Positions 29,648 through 38,823 of a stretch of 42,894 bases of DNA are shown here, piece after piece. The stretch is from Alphaproteobacteria bacterium. Lineage in GTDB: Bacteria; Pseudomonadota; Alphaproteobacteria; UBA6615. A program made the translations under genes and the position numbers. The stretch covers positions 1-42,894 of the forward strand of contig QIGO01000003.1 of the NCBI GenBank assembly GCA_003230015.1. The letters are read 5' to 3'. Within the stretch, counting starts at the first letter, position 1. Every line of letters starts with the position of its first letter. The notes beneath the pieces are model-generated. The model was not told the DNA's origin. It was given only the letters and a program-made list of their open reading frames with translations, and searched no databases.

Positions 29648-29824
29648 TACCAAGGAGCGCTGATAATGACCCATAGAGACGGCCTACCATGGTTTTCGGC
29701 AAGGCGCGTGGGCTGCGACGATGCGGTGCATCGTAAAGCCCGCGCAACGCCGTCCGAAAGCCTTGGTAGGCCGCCGTTCCGGTCGCCTGCGATCTCTATG
29801 GGTCATTATCAGCGCTCCTTGGTA
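29648..29824. other. E2: four-way-junction (cloverleaf-like) intergenic element related to E1
   Basis: Perfect 32-bp outer arms 29648-29679 / 29793-29824; hairpin B 29680-29773 (20-nt arms, 18 of 20 Watson-Crick); mini-hairpin CCG-TTC-CGG 29774-29782; short hairpin TCGC-CT-GCGA 29783-29792. No unpaired nucleotides at the junction. Confidence 0.88.
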
Positions 29825-30550
29825 TTACACGCCAAACTGTGCCGCCAGCCGCTCCCTTGCCGCCGGCAGCGGCCGGTTCATCGGTCCGAAGACATGCTGT
29901 TGCAGAAAATACCCTGTCAGCCGCAGGCCGTCGCCAACGGCTGCCGCGTCCACATCGCCCCGCCCGATCAGAAATCCCGGCAATGTCAGCAGCTTGTCCC
30001 GGTAATCTTCACCGGCGGACAGACTGACCGCCCGCCCGCTGCGCGGTGAGACATAGGCCAGCATGTCGTTACGCCCGGTCGCCGCGCAGCGGCTGAGGTC
30101 GAGCCCGAACCCCAATTCCGACAGCAGCCCCAACTCCCATCTCACATAAATGCCTGGCCACACCGCGTTTTCATCATCCGCGGCCATGGCGTCGAATAAG
30201 GCGCCCAGACCCACGAACAGCGCCGGATGCGCCTCTCGCTCCGGCAGCGCCAATTCAGCCATGCTGCAGACCGCACTCAACCCGCTGAGCCGCAGCGGAT
30301 CGTCCATCAAGCCCGCCGCATAGGAGCGTTCGGCCTCCAAGGTATAAGTCCCCAGATGCTCGGCAAGACGCGCCCGCCAGGACGCCCGCACCCGTGTACC
30401 CGGCTCGATCAACCCGCGTTTCCTGCGCGATGTCGCCCCATGGACCAGCCCGGCATGGCGGCCATGCGCGGCCGTGAGAAGCTGCACCACCGCCGCCCCC
30501 TCGCCATGGGGCCGGTGACCCAGCACGAAGCCGTCGTCGCTCCAATCCAT
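29825..30550 (-). CDS. recO: DNA repair protein RecO
   Basis: MDWSDDGFVLGHRPHGEGAAVVQLLTAAHGRHAGLVHGATSRRKRGLIEPGTRVRASWRARLAEHLGTYTLE. Confidence 0.93.
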   Translation of the reverse strand: MDWSDDGFVLGHRPHGEGAAVVQLLTAAHGRHAGLVHGATSRRKRGLIEPGTRVRASWRARLAEHLGTYTLEAERSYAAGLMDDPLRLSGLSAVCSMAELALPEREAHPALFVGLGALFDAMAADDENAVWPGIYVRWELGLLSELGFGLDLSRCAATGRNDMLAYVSPRSGRAVSLSAGEDYRDKLLTLPGFLIGRGDVDAAAVGDGLRLTGYFLQQHVFGPMNRPLPAARERLAAQFGV

Positions 30551-30574
30551 GAATGCCTCCCGGCCCCAACCGGC

Positions 30575-31477
30575 TCAAACGTCGAACCGCAGTCCCCATC
30601 GCCGGTATTGCTCGGGGTCTTCGGCCCAGTTGCTGCGCACCTTCACCCGGATGAACAAATGAACGCTGCGCTGCAAATCCGCTTCCAGATCGACCTGCGC
30701 TTGGCTGCGAATCCGCTTGATGGTCTGCCCACCCTTGCCCAGCACAATGCCCTTTTGGCTGTCCCGGGCGACGGTGAGTGTCTGATCGATCCGCACGCTG
30801 CCATCCTTGAAATCCTGCCACGCCTCGGTTTCCACCGTCAGCGCGTAGGGCAACTCGTCATGCAGATTGAGAAACGCCTTTTCGCGGGTGACCTCGGCCG
30901 CCAGCATCCGCAGCGGCAGATCGGCTATCTGATCTTCCGGATACAGCCACGGCCCGTTCGGCATGCGGCTGGTCAGATGCGCCTGCAGATCCTTGACCCC
31001 ATCCCCATCGAGCGCCGAGATCATGAATATATCGGAAAAGACGCCGGTCTGGTTAAGCCGGTCCGCCTGAGCCAGCAACACCTCCCGACGCACCAGGTCG
31101 ACCTTGTTGAGAGCCAGCACGGCCTGCCGGCCCGCCGCCGATTGCCCCTTGACGATACGGTCCACATCGCCATCGGCCCCTCGCGCCGCATCCACCAGCA
31201 CGACGCTCACATCGGCGTCCCCCACGCCGGCCCAGGCGGCATCCACCATCGCCCGCTCCAGCCGCCGGCGCGGCGCGAAGATCCCCGGCGTATCGACAAA
31301 AACTATCTGACAGTCGCCGTCGAGCCCGATGCCCCGGATCTGCGCCCGCGTCGTTTGCACCTTGTGGGTCACGATCGAGACCTTGCTGCCCACCAGCCGG
31401 TTCAGCAATGTCGACTTGCCGGCATTTGGCGGGCCCGCCAAGGCCACCACGCCGCACCGTGTGTCTTTACCCGCCAT
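30575..31477 (-). CDS. era: GTPase Era
   Basis: Start MAGKDTRCGVVALAGPPNAGKSTLLNRLVGSKVSIVTHKVQTTRAQIRGIG; VDTPGIF; C-terminal KH-like part VLGKGGQTIKRIRSQAQ. Confidence 0.95.
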   Translation of the reverse strand: MAGKDTRCGVVALAGPPNAGKSTLLNRLVGSKVSIVTHKVQTTRAQIRGIGLDGDCQIVFVDTPGIFAPRRRLERAMVDAAWAGVGDADVSVVLVDAARGADGDVDRIVKGQSAAGRQAVLALNKVDLVRREVLLAQADRLNQTGVFSDIFMISALDGDGVKDLQAHLTSRMPNGPWLYPEDQIADLPLRMLAAEVTREKAFLNLHDELPYALTVETEAWQDFKDGSVRIDQTLTVARDSQKGIVLGKGGQTIKRIRSQAQVDLEADLQRSVHLFIRVKVRSNWAEDPEQYRRWGLRFDV

Positions 31478-32165
31478 CGCCCTGTCCGGCGACTTGGCGC
31501 AACATGGCGGCTGCCGCCCTTTGCTCTGCCACCCGCTTCGAACGGCCTTCGGCCTGCACACTTGGCCGCGCCTCTACTTCGACCCGCACGGTAAACTCGG
31601 GTTTATGGGACGGGCCCTTGCGCGCCACGACCTCGTATCGGGGCAAGCCGAGCCCGCGGTCCTGTACCCATTCCTGCAGCGCGGTCTTGGCGTCCTGGGG
31701 TGGGACGGCCGTCTCGTTCATCAGCTCGGTCCAATGCTCGACCACGAATTGTGCCGCCGGTTCCAGGCCGCCATCCATGTAGAGCGCCGCGATGACGGCT
31801 TCGACGGCATCCGCGAGGATCGACGCGCTGGCTCGCGTGCCCGCCCCCGCCTCCCCTTTCGACATCCGCAGATAGCGGCCAAGCCCAATACGTTCGGCCA
31901 CCAGCGTCGCCGTCTCACGCCGCACAAGAGCCGTATGCCGGCGCGCTATATCGCCTTCGTTTTCTTCTGGAAAATTTTGCAGCAGCATCTCGGCGACAAC
32001 CAGGCCCAGGACCCGGTCGCCGAGGAACTCCAGCCGCTCATAGCTCTGCCGGTGCCGCGCATTGGCGGCGCTCGGATGGGTCAGCGCCTCGACCAACAGG
32101 CCCGGGCAGCTGAAATCATGTCGGAGATCCGCCGCCAGGGCTTTCAGCGAGGCTTCGGTCTCCAC
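31467..32165 (-). CDS. rnc: ribonuclease III
   Basis: YERLEFLGDRVLGLVVAEMLL signature; C-terminal dsRBD. Confidence 0.95.
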   Translation of the reverse strand: METEASLKALAADLRHDFSCPGLLVEALTHPSAANARHRQSYERLEFLGDRVLGLVVAEMLLQNFPEENEGDIARRHTALVRRETATLVAERIGLGRYLRMSKGEAGAGTRASASILADAVEAVIAALYMDGGLEPAAQFVVEHWTELMNETAVPPQDAKTALQEWVQDRGLGLPRYEVVARKGPSHKPEFTVRVEVEARPSVQAEGRSKRVAEQRAAAAMLRQVAGQGDGG

Positions 32166-32170
32166 CCCGG

Positions 32171-32965
32171 CTACCGAACCGCATCGAACAGGCGAGAGAA
32201 CCGGGTCGCCGTCGGCCAGCGCCAGAACTCCAGCAGCCCCGCGGTTCCGTCGGTCGAGAAGAACAGAAATTCCGCCGGGCCAACGAAATTCTCCAATGGC
32301 ACCGTCCAGCCGGTCCGGCTGTCGGCTGAATTATCGCGGTTATCGCCCATCGCGAAATACTCCCCCGGCGGCACGATGAACACCCGCGTATTGTCGGACG
32401 ATCCGGTATCGCCGGCCACCTCGATGATCGGATGAACGGCACCGTTCGGCAAAGTTTCCAGATATCGCGGCACGAAATTCTTCACCCCGGGCCGCGGTTC
32501 GTAGAGAAAGTCGTCGATCCGCTCCCGCTTCACCGCCTCGCCATTGATCTGCAAGATACCGCCCACAACTTGGATCCGGTCGCCGGGCAAGCCGATGATC
32601 CGCTTGATAAAAGTCTCCTCATTGCTCGGTGGCTTGCGGAACACCGCGACATCGCCGCGCTCCGGCGCCCTGGATAATATCCGGCCCTTGAACAAGGGCG
32701 GCCGCAGGGGCAACGAGTAGCGGCTGTAGCCGTAGGAAAATTTCGATACGAACAAATAGTCGCCGATCAGCAGCGTCGGCACCATGGACCCTGATGGAAT
32801 GTTGAATGGCTCATAGGCCACGGTCCGTACCACCAGTGCGATCAGGACGGCATAGACCAATGTCCTGAAAGTCTCGGCCCATCCGCCGGTTTGCTGCTTC
32901 TTTTTCATCAATGTATCCGGCTTGGTCACGATTTCGAATTCCCCATCAAGAGACGGTCCTTTCAA
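32171..32965 (-). CDS. lepB: signal peptidase I
   Basis: [73 protein letters not shown]. Start could also be 32908. Confidence 0.95.
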   Translation of the reverse strand: MKGPSLDGEFEIVTKPDTLMKKKQQTGGWAETFRTLVYAVLIALVVRTVAYEPFNIPSGSMVPTLLIGDYLFVSKFSYGYSRYSLPLRPPLFKGRILSRAPERGDVAVFRKPPSNEETFIKRIIGLPGDRIQVVGGILQINGEAVKRERIDDFLYEPRPGVKNFVPRYLETLPNGAVHPIIEVAGDTGSSDNTRVFIVPPGEYFAMGDNRDNSADSRTGWTVPLENFVGPAEFLFFSTDGTAGLLEFWRWPTATRFSRLFDAVR

Positions 32966-33371
32966 TTAAACGATCTTCGGGGACCGCGGAGATTAACACG
33001 ATCGCCTGCGCCATGGGCGGATCATCGGTTAGCGAGACATCCACCTGCACCACCATGCCCGCCGGCACCATAGCGGCCAAATGCTTGGCCGCGTTGCCCG
33101 TAAGCACCATTGTCGGCTTGCCGGAGGGCAGATTTGCCACCCCCAGGTCACGCCAGTAGATCCCCCGGCGGAAACCGGTTCCCAACGCCTTGGAGCACGC
33201 CTCTTTGGCGGCAAAACGCCGCGCATAGCTTTCCGCGCGGTTGCGCCGCCGGTCCGATTTGCGCCGCTCCTCTTCGGTAAAGCAGCGCTGCGTGAAACGC
33301 TCGCCGAACCGCTCAAGCGTCCGCGCCACCCGCCGAATATCGACGATATCGCTGCCAAGCCCAAGAATCAT
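32946..33371 (-). CDS. acpS: holo-[acyl-carrier-protein] synthase
   Basis: [67 protein letters not shown]. Confidence 0.95.
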   Translation of the reverse strand: MILGLGSDIVDIRRVARTLERFGERFTQRCFTEEERRKSDRRRNRAESYARRFAAKEACSKALGTGFRRGIYWRDLGVANLPSGKPTMVLTGNAAKHLAAMVPAGMVVQVDVSLTDDPPMAQAIVLISAVPEDRLIERTVS

Positions 33372-33524
33372 CAGCTGTCCGGGCTCTTCGGCGCCAGGCC
33401 GTGACCGGGATCCCACCGTCGAGACAGATCTACTTCATTACGCAAATGGGGTCTCCCGCTCCTCGCCAGCGCTGACATAGGCCAGAATTGGCCACCATAC
33501 AGCGAGGGTCAAGGGGGTTGCCTT

Positions 33525-35666
33525 CTACTGGCGGACACGGCTGACCGAAACCACCGCCGGTGCGGCCCGTAGCGCGGCGACGATGGTGCTCAAATGTTTG
33601 GCGTCCCGGACCTCCACATCCACCATCATGTCGAAAAAGTCCACGGTCCGATTGGTAAATTTCAGATTAGAGATATTGCCGTCATGCTTGGCGATCACCG
33701 AAGCGAGATCTCCCAGGCTTCCCGGCTCGTTGATCAGCACCGCCAGCAGCCGGCTCACCAGCTTGCTGTCCTGGCCGTCAACGACATCCCAGGCCACGTC
33801 GAGCCAACGTTCCGGGCTGTCGGAGAAATTCGCCAGCGTATCGCAATCGATGGTGTGAATTGTAACCCCTTTGCCGGTCGATACGATGCCCACGATTCGA
33901 TCCCCGGGCAGCGGATAGCAGCATTTTGCCAAATGCAGCGCCATCCCTGGTATCAGCCCGCGAATTGGCACCGCATGTTCGCCTGCCTTGCCCCGGGGCC
34001 GCCGCCGGCCGAGACCGAGACTGGGTAGCCGCCGTTTGGTTTCCGGATAGACCTGTTCGATGACCTCCCGCGCCGTAATCAAGCCCTCGCCCACATGCGC
34101 ATAGAGATCTTCAACCCGATCGCAATGTAAGGCTTTCAGCACTTTTTGCAGGCCCGCCTCGGTCAGCTCGCGCTTTTCCTTCTGCGCGGCCTTGGCCACG
34201 ATATCCCGGCCCAGACTGACATATTGCTCCTGCTGTTCGCGGTGAACGAAGCGCCGGATACGCGATCGTGCCTTGCCGGTGACAACCATCTGTTCCCATT
34301 CGGGCGATGGCGTCTGTTTCGACGATGTCAGGATCTCGACCTGGTCGCCATTCTGCAGCGCCACGCGCAGCGGCACCATGCGTCCATTGACCTTGGCGCC
34401 GACGCAATGATCTCCGATCTCCGAATGGACCGCATAGGCAAAATCGATCGGCGTCGCCCCCTGCGGCAACGCATAGACATCGCCCTTCGGCGAAAAGCAA
34501 AACACCTGATCGTGGAACATCTCGAGCTTGGTATGTTCGAGAAATTCCTCCGGTCCCGCCGCGCTCTCCAGGATATCCAGCAATTCTTGCAGCCACCGGT
34601 ACTGCCGGCCGTCGGTCGGATGTGGGGACCCGTCCTTATATTGCCAATGCGCCGCCACCCCGCGTTCGGCCACGTCGTGCATCTCGCGGGTGAGAATCTG
34701 TATCTCGATGCGCTGGCCCTCGGGGCCGACGACCCCGGTATGCAAGGACCGGTAGCCATTTGGCTTTGGCGTCGAGATATAATCCTTGAAACGCCCGGGA
34801 ACCAGCGGATAGCGGCTGTGAACGACCCCTAACGCCTGATAGCTGTCGGCGACCGTACCGACCACCGCCCGGAACGCCATGATATCGGACAGCGCCTCGA
34901 ACCCCACCTGCCGATGCTGCATCTTGCGCCAGATCGAATAGGGTGTTTTCTCGCGCCCTGACAGATCCGCCTTGACACCGCCTTCGGCCAGCGTCGCCTT
35001 CAATTCATCCAGAATCCGCCCGATCAGGCTTTCGCCGCCCTTTTCCCGCAGGAATCCCAACCGCTTGATTACCGAATCCCGCGCTTCCGGATTAAGCTCC
35101 TGGAACGACAGATCCTGCAATTCATCCTTGATGTCGTTCATGCCGATACGCTCGGCAAGGGGCGCATAGATGTCCATGGTTTCCCGGGCGATCCGGCGCC
35201 TTTTGTCGACCGAGCCGATAAACGACAACGTCCGCATATTGTGCAGCCGGTCCGCCAATTTGACCAGCAAGACACGGATATCCCGGCTCATCGCCAGCAC
35301 CAGCTTGCGGAAATTCTCCGCCTGCTTGGCCTGATCCGATTGCAGCTCCAGCTGCGACAGCTTGGTCACCCCATCGACCAGCTGGGCCACTTCCTCGCCA
35401 AACGAATGGCTTAGCTCGTCGAAGGTAACCTTTGTGTCTTCCAGCGTATCATGCAGCAAGGCTGTCACGATGGACGCGCCGTCCAGCCGATAACGCGTCA
35501 GGATGCCGGCAACTTCCAAGGGATGGGAAAAATAGGGATCGCCCGAGGCTCTCGTCTGTGACCCATGGGCCTGCATGGAGAAAACATAGGCACGGTTCAG
35601 CGCGTCTTCATCCACGCTTGGATCGTAATTCTTGACCCGCTCGACCAGCTCAAACTGGCGGATCAT
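33525..35666 (-). CDS. relA/spoT: bifunctional (p)ppGpp synthetase/hydrolase (RSH)
   Basis: HD domain HGSQTRASGDPYFSHPLEVAGIL..LLHDTLEDT; synthetase region; TGS domain VFCFSPKGDVYALPQGATPIDFAYAVHSEIG; ACT domain. Confidence 0.95.
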   Translation of the reverse strand: MIRQFELVERVKNYDPSVDEDALNRAYVFSMQAHGSQTRASGDPYFSHPLEVAGILTRYRLDGASIVTALLHDTLEDTKVTFDELSHSFGEEVAQLVDGVTKLSQLELQSDQAKQAENFRKLVLAMSRDIRVLLVKLADRLHNMRTLSFIGSVDKRRRIARETMDIYAPLAERIGMNDIKDELQDLSFQELNPEARDSVIKRLGFLREKGGESLIGRILDELKATLAEGGVKADLSGREKTPYSIWRKMQHRQVGFEALSDIMAFRAVVGTVADSYQALGVVHSRYPLVPGRFKDYISTPKPNGYRSLHTGVVGPEGQRIEIQILTREMHDVAERGVAAHWQYKDGSPHPTDGRQYRWLQELLDILESAAGPEEFLEHTKLEMFHDQVFCFSPKGDVYALPQGATPIDFAYAVHSEIGDHCVGAKVNGRMVPLRVALQNGDQVEILTSSKQTPSPEWEQMVVTGKARSRIRRFVHREQQEQYVSLGRDIVAKAAQKEKRELTEAGLQKVLKALHCDRVEDLYAHVGEGLITAREVIEQVYPETKRRLPSLGLGRRRPRGKAGEHAVPIRGLIPGMALHLAKCCYPLPGDRIVGIVSTGKGVTIHTIDCDTLANFSDSPERWLDVAWDVVDGQDSKLVSRLLAVLINEPGSLGDLASVIAKHDGNISNLKFTNRTVDFFDMMVDVEVRDAKHLSTIVAALRAAPAVVSVSRVRQ

Positions 35667-35722
35667 GCCAGCCTATTGTCAGCACCCGCGGTCACCCGCC
35701 GCCGTCCCAAAGCACGCTGGCC

Positions 35723-35770
35723 ACAACCCAGGGTTGTATTTTTCTGCCCGGTGGCCGGCGCCGGCCACCG
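35723..35770. other. adjacent palindromes between rpoZ and rsh
   Basis: ACAACCC-A-GGGTTGT (35723-35737) followed by ATTTTTC; perfect 22-nt palindrome CGGTGGCCGGCGCCGGCCACCG (35749-35770), ending next to the rpoZ stop codon. Confidence 0.5.
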
Positions 35771-35771
35771 A

Positions 35772-36146
35772 TCAGCCTTGTTCCGGCCCCTGTGGCGCTT
35801 CCGCTTCAGGCGCATCCACTTCACTCACGGCCGGCGCTTCGTCATTCACGACGCCGGGCACATCTTGCTCTGATTGCAACAATTCAAGCACGTCATCATC
35901 ATCCTCGGGATGATCGAAGTCCACATGCTTCTGCATGCTCTGAACCAGCGAATGTTGCAAAGCATCGGCGGCAACGGTCTCCTCCGCGATCTCTCGCAGG
36001 GCGACCACGGGATCCTTGTCGTTATCCCGCTCTACCGTCAGCGGCGCGCCGGAGGCAATTTCCCGCGCCCGATGCGCTGCCAGCATCACCAGATCAAACC
36101 TATTCGGAACCTTATCGATACAATCTTCGACTGTTACGCGCGCCAT
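35772..36146 (-). CDS. rpoZ: RNA polymerase omega subunit
   Basis: [55 protein letters not shown]. Confidence 0.95.
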   Translation of the reverse strand: MARVTVEDCIDKVPNRFDLVMLAAHRAREIASGAPLTVERDNDKDPVVALREIAEETVAADALQHSLVQSMQKHVDFDHPEDDDDVLELLQSEQDVPGVVNDEAPAVSEVDAPEAEAPQGPEQG

Positions 36147-36208
36147 TCAGCCCAACTCCAAGCAATAATAAGCCCTTATATATGGTGGAACCCAGCCGCT
36201 GCCAAGGT

Positions 36209-36772
36209 TCAAGAGGGTTGCACCCCAACCGCCGCCTCGCCGGCAATCTCACTCAATGCCTCTACCACCTGGTCGGCAGACAGGTCATTGGCCAAATCCC
36301 TGGCCGTACAGCGATAAATCGGGTGCAGCCATTTTGGCGCCAGCGCCGCCAGCGGCCGCAGCACGAAGGCCCGTTCATGCATTCTCGGATGCGGCAGTAA
36401 CGGTGCCGCCCCCGACACCCGCAGCACCGACCCATAGGCCAGCAGGTCCAGGTCGATTATTCTCGGCCCGTTAACCAGTCCCCGCACCCGCCCAAACCGC
36501 GCCTCGATACCCTGCAGCACGGCCAGCAGGGCTTCCGGCCCCAAACTGGTCTCCAGTTCGGCCACGCCATTGATAAACCAAGGCTGATCGGATTCCGGCA
36601 CCGGCGCACTACGGTACCAGCTCGAGCGGTCAACGACCCTTATCCCGGCCGCCGATATCGCTTCAAGTGCCCCTTCGCAGGTCTGCCGTGGACTACCAAA
36701 TCGAGTACTTGGTATATTGGCCCCAATCCCAAGTAGAATCACCCGGAGTTTCCCCTTTCGAGCTTCAACCAA
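36209..36772 (-). CDS. folK: 2-amino-4-hydroxy-6-hydroxymethyldihydropteridine diphosphokinase
   Basis: LLGIGANIPS, SSWYRSAPVPESDQPWFINGVAELET, NGPRIIDLDLLAYG, LPHPRMHERAFVLRPLAALAP. Confidence 0.93.
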   Translation of the reverse strand: MVEARKGKLRVILLGIGANIPSTRFGSPRQTCEGALEAISAAGIRVVDRSSWYRSAPVPESDQPWFINGVAELETSLGPEALLAVLQGIEARFGRVRGLVNGPRIIDLDLLAYGSVLRVSGAAPLLPHPRMHERAFVLRPLAALAPKWLHPIYRCTARDLANDLSADQVVEALSEIAGEAAVGVQPS

Positions 36773-36911
36773 TCATCACTAGGCAGCGATGGACAACGAC
36801 CCGCCGCGCCGTTAATTAGGACACCGTTATCGCTCACGCAACTGCCAGAACGGCGCCACGGCATCGCGTACAGAGCTAATTTTCGCGCCGGTAATATAAG
36901 GACGACTCGTA

Positions 36912-37604
36912 ATGCCCAATTCCACGGAACGTATAGCCTTATTCATAGATGGCGCCAATCTTTACGCCGCTGCCAGATCCCTGGGCTTTGACATCGACTA
37001 TAAGCGCCTCTTGGACCTGTTTGGCGAGCGCGGCAAGTTAATTCGCGCCTATTATTACACCGTTCTTATCGAGGATCAGGACTATTCGCCGATTCGCCCC
37101 CTCGTCGATTGGCTGGATTACAATGGTTATACCTTGATTACCAAGCCGGCAAAGGAATCTAGCGACCAAACCGGCCGCCGTCGTATCCGCAACAGCACCG
37201 ACGTCGAACTGGCGATCGACATGCTGGAGTTGGCCCCTCATCTCGATCATATCCTGCTATTCTCCGGCGACGGCGGCTTCCGCCGGGCCGTCGAGGCGGT
37301 CCAGCGCCTGGGCGTTCGGGTTACCCTGGTCAGCACCACACGCTCCAATCCGCCAATGGCCGCCGACGAACTCCGCCGCCAGGCTGATGATTTTATCGAA
37401 CTGCGGGACTTGGCCGATGACATCAAGCGCGCCCGCTCGGCCGCCCGGCCGGCCCCCGATTCTATACCCGTCCCGGTCGAAGAATATGACGACGACGATT
37501 ACGACGACGATGAATATGATGAATTCGAAGACGGCGAGGAGCCCGAAGAGCAAGAAGAGCGAGAAGCAGAGCAGGAAGAGGCCGAGGCCGAGGCCGGCAG
37601 TTGA
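36912..37604 (+). CDS. NYN domain (LabA/DUF88 family) protein with acidic low-complexity C-terminal tail
   Basis: RIALFIDGANLYAAARSLGFDIDYKRLLDLF, STDVELAIDMLELAPHLDHILLFSGDGGFRRAVEAVQRLGVRVTLVS; tail EEYDDDDYDDDEYDEFEDGEEPEEQEEREAEQEEAEAEAGS. Confidence 0.92.
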   Translation: MPNSTERIALFIDGANLYAAARSLGFDIDYKRLLDLFGERGKLIRAYYYTVLIEDQDYSPIRPLVDWLDYNGYTLITKPAKESSDQTGRRRIRNSTDVELAIDMLELAPHLDHILLFSGDGGFRRAVEAVQRLGVRVTLVSTTRSNPPMAADELRRQADDFIELRDLADDIKRARSAARPAPDSIPVPVEEYDDDDYDDDEYDEFEDGEEPEEQEEREAEQEEAEAEAGS

Positions 37605-38293
37605 GCCTTTCGACGCCCCCAGCACTCAGGACATTGACGCCGCCGGCTAAGTTTTCGCCACCGGCGGCCAACTGCCCCCTCTGCCCGCGCCTTGCCGCCT
37701 TCCGCGACGAGAATCGGGCCCGCCTGCCGGCCCACTTCAACGCCCCGGTCCCCAGTTTTGGCGACCCGGACGCACCCTTCATCGTCGTCGGCCTCGCGCC
37801 CGGCCTCAACGGCGCCAACAAGACAGGGCGTCCCTTCACCGGCGATTATGCCGGCGATCTGCTTTACGCAACCCTGCGGAAATTCGGTTTTGCCAACGGC
37901 ACCTATCGCTCTCGCCCCGATGACGGGCTAACCCTGGTCGGCTGCCGCATCGCCAACGCGGTCCGCTGCGTGCCGCCGCAAAACAAGCCCACCGGTCCCG
38001 AGGCCAGGACCTGCCGCCCGTTTCTCGTCGAGGAGCTAACCGCCGCCCCGGCCCCACGCGTGATTTTCGCCCTCGGCCAGGTCGCCCATGTGAACATCCT
38101 CTCGGCACTGGACTTGCGGCGGGCCGCCTATCGATTCGGCCACGCCGCCGTCCATCACTTGCCCGGCGGCCAGACCCTCATCGATAGTTATCACTGCTCC
38201 CGCTATAACACCAATACTGGCCGGCTAACGCAGGCCATGTTCCACGACGCCTTCGCCAGGGCCAAAGCGGCCGTCGACGCCCTGCCCGCCTGA
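37601..38293 (+). CDS. uracil-DNA glycosylase family 5 (UdgB-like)
   Basis: CPLCPRLAAFRDENR, IVVGLAPGLNGANKTGRPFTGDYAGDLLY, RCVPPQNKPTGPEARTCRPFL; TTG start overlaps the NYN stop (TTGA). Confidence 0.9.
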   Translation: MSLSTPPALRTLTPPAKFSPPAANCPLCPRLAAFRDENRARLPAHFNAPVPSFGDPDAPFIVVGLAPGLNGANKTGRPFTGDYAGDLLYATLRKFGFANGTYRSRPDDGLTLVGCRIANAVRCVPPQNKPTGPEARTCRPFLVEELTAAPAPRVIFALGQVAHVNILSALDLRRAAYRFGHAAVHHLPGGQTLIDSYHCSRYNTNTGRLTQAMFHDAFARAKAAVDALPA

Positions 38294-38312
38294 GCCCCGA
38301 GCCTTGCGCGGT

Positions 38313-38573
38313 CTAAACCGACCGCCCCTTGATCTTGCGATAGGCAAACAACAGCACCAGCGTGCCCACAACCGCCAAGATCAGGCTGCCGATATTGAAG
38401 CCGTCGACGCCGCCAAAGCCGATAAGCGTGCCGATAAATCCGCCGATAATCGCCCCGGCAATACCAATACCCATCGTCACGAAGAGGCCGCCCGGATCCT
38501 TCCCCGGCATAATGAACTTCCCCAACGCCCCGGCCACCAAGCCCAATATGATCCACGATATTATGCCCATCAA
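38313..38573 (-). CDS. GlsB/YeaQ/YmgE family (transglycosylase-associated) membrane protein
   Basis: MMGIISWIILGLVAGALGKFIMPGKDPGGLFVTMGIGIAGAIIGGFIGTLIGFGG. Confidence 0.92.
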   Translation of the reverse strand: MMGIISWIILGLVAGALGKFIMPGKDPGGLFVTMGIGIAGAIIGGFIGTLIGFGGVDGFNIGSLILAVVGTLVLLFAYRKIKGRSV

Positions 38574-38823
38574 CTCCTCCTCCGGTTGGTTATTGTCCGC
38601 AACAAGAACATCCGTCTAGAACCATAACCTAACCGAAATCGAACCCCATCTCCGCCAAAACCTTCCGCCAGTCGTTGCCCGTCGGCGGACGGCACTTCTT
38701 GTTCATATCAAAGGTCCGGGAACCGGCCGTCGGCGCTCCACATGCCCGCCGCCACCGGCTGCGCCGCGCGGTGATTCGGTGACGCCGAGCTTCACTGTAA
38801 CACTGGAGTTCCCCCTGGCTGCC

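Noticed and set aside
29648-29824. E2 as an insertion sequence
   Set aside because: No transposase ORF. A non-autonomous MITE-like origin remains possible, but no target duplication is evident.
30227-31594. 455-aa plus-strand ORF antisense to recO and era
   Set aside because: Opposite well-supported recO and era; no recognisable motif.
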